Below, piece by piece: positions 5,276-5,716 of a DNA stretch of 5,716 bases (its first letter is position 1; each line of letters starts with the position of its first letter). Both the position numbers and the translations under genes were made by a program. The notes beneath the pieces are model-generated. The model searched no databases. It worked only from the letters and a program-made list of their open reading frames with translations, and was not told the origin of the DNA. This DNA comes from an uncultured Sulfurimonas sp. (GTDB taxonomy: Bacteria; Campylobacterota; Campylobacteria; Campylobacterales; Sulfurimonadaceae). The stretch lies in the NCBI GenBank assembly GCA_937914675.1, contig CALDOC010000002.1:1-5716 (forward strand), written 5' to 3'.

Positions 5276-5716
5276 ATGTTAGCCTTTTGTATAATCTTTT
5301 TCATTCCGCTAAAAATCAATTTGTCATCGACCTTAGCGTCTTTAAATATTTTCTTAAAATCTTCAGCGTCTCCACCCGTTAAAATTATAGGCAACTTATG
5401 AGAAGTAACTTCAAGATAAAGAGTTTTTAAGTAGCCGTAACTAATGGCGTCTTGTGAATTTCTTGGCATTATATCCAAGTCACACTCAAAGTTAAATGAA
5501 TAAGCCAAAGCTGGAGATATATTTGAGTACGTTTTACTCATGGCTTGCAAGCCTGGATAGATAAATCCACCCTCAAACGCTCCATTTTCAACAATGTCAA
5601 CCGTTATCGCGCTACCAGCGTCTACAATAACTGCGTTTTTCACGGCTTCAACCGCGCAAATTCTATCGATTCCCATGGTCGGGTAATATTTTCTCATGTC
5701 GACAAAAGAGGATACG
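5269..5716 (-). CDS. coaX: Type III pantothenate kinase, 5'-partial
   Basis: Phosphorylates pantothenate with ATP to 4'-phosphopantothenate, the first step of CoA synthesis. CoaX enzymes are cytoplasmic dimers that need a monovalent cation (K+ or NH4+). The frame runs open to the right edge (VSSFVD precedes an internal Met at 5697), so the gene starts outside the window; 148 C-terminal residues are visible, and family proteins are roughly 210-260 aa. Motifs counted from the first visible full codon: MGIDR (14-18, Asp17 is the expected catalytic base), IVDAGSAITVD (30-40, the ASKHA-type phosphate/cation region) and FEGGFIYPGLQAM (47-59). The N-terminal nucleotide-phosphate motif (D-x-G-N-T/S) is outside the window. 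The stop TAA at 5271-5269 overlaps the start of hisG, so the two are co-translated. This is the kinase type usual in Campylobacterota, instead of CoaA. Identification is firm. Confidence 0.93.
   Translation of the reverse strand, partial: VSSFVDMRKYYPTMGIDRICAVEAVKNAVIVDAGSAITVDIVENGAFEGGFIYPGLQAMSKTYSNISPALAYSFNFECDLDIMPRNSQDAISYGYLKTLYLEVTSHKLPIILTGGDAEDFKKIFKDAKVDDKLIFSGMKKIIQKANIC
5283..5288 (-). promoter_or_regulatory. Ribosome-binding site of hisG
   Basis: Minus strand AAAAGG, 7 nt before the hisG ATG, lying inside the last codons of coaX. It supports the start at 5275, directly before the conserved LTVALPKGR N-terminus. Confidence 0.55.

Overview
The window looks like ordinary chromosomal DNA from a Campylobacterota (epsilonproteobacterial) genome, probably near Sulfurimonas and its relatives. 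This placement is an inference. It rests on the moderately AT-rich composition with A/T-rich spacers, on extended -10 promoters (TGnTATAAT) where one of the two lacks a -35 box, on tightly packed genes that overlap or nearly abut, on a short-form HisG, and on the style of the protein sequences. No phage, insertion sequence, CRISPR array or toxin-antitoxin pair is visible.

Layout. The left part (1-2876) is a plus-strand pair: the 3' part of an M3-family zinc oligopeptidase (PrlC/OpdA type, 5' end outside the window), then an exported protein of the endonuclease/exonuclease/phosphatase (EEP) fold whose GTG start overlaps the peptidase stop by one base. The EEP gene overlaps by 14 bp the 3' end of a convergent uracil-DNA glycosylase gene (ung, minus strand). 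Ung has its own extended -10 promoter, which places its start at 3534 and not at the longest open frame (3588). An A/T-rich spacer (3589-3727) separates ung from a plus-strand tRNA pair, initiator tRNA-fMet(CAU) and tRNA-Gln(UUG), which has a near-consensus sigma-70 promoter (-35 at 3647, -10 at 3670).

The right part (3964-5716) is a minus-strand cluster, read right to left: coaX (type III pantothenate kinase, 5' end outside the window), hisG (short-form ATP phosphoribosyltransferase) and a class I SAM-dependent methyltransferase of unknown substrate. coaX and hisG overlap by 7 bp and hisG and the methyltransferase are 1 nt apart, so they are almost certainly one transcript. A weak A/U-rich hairpin followed by a U-run just past the methyltransferase stop is a candidate terminator.

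The genes do not form one pathway. They cover peptide turnover, an exported phosphoesterase or nuclease, DNA repair, translation (initiator and Gln tRNAs), CoA synthesis, the first step of histidine synthesis, and an orphan methyltransferase. I found no convincing new biological system. The items worth a second look are modest: the methyltransferase coupled to coaX-hisG, the HisZ dependence implied by the short HisG, the inverted repeats in the tRNA leader, and the start and promoter arrangement of ung.
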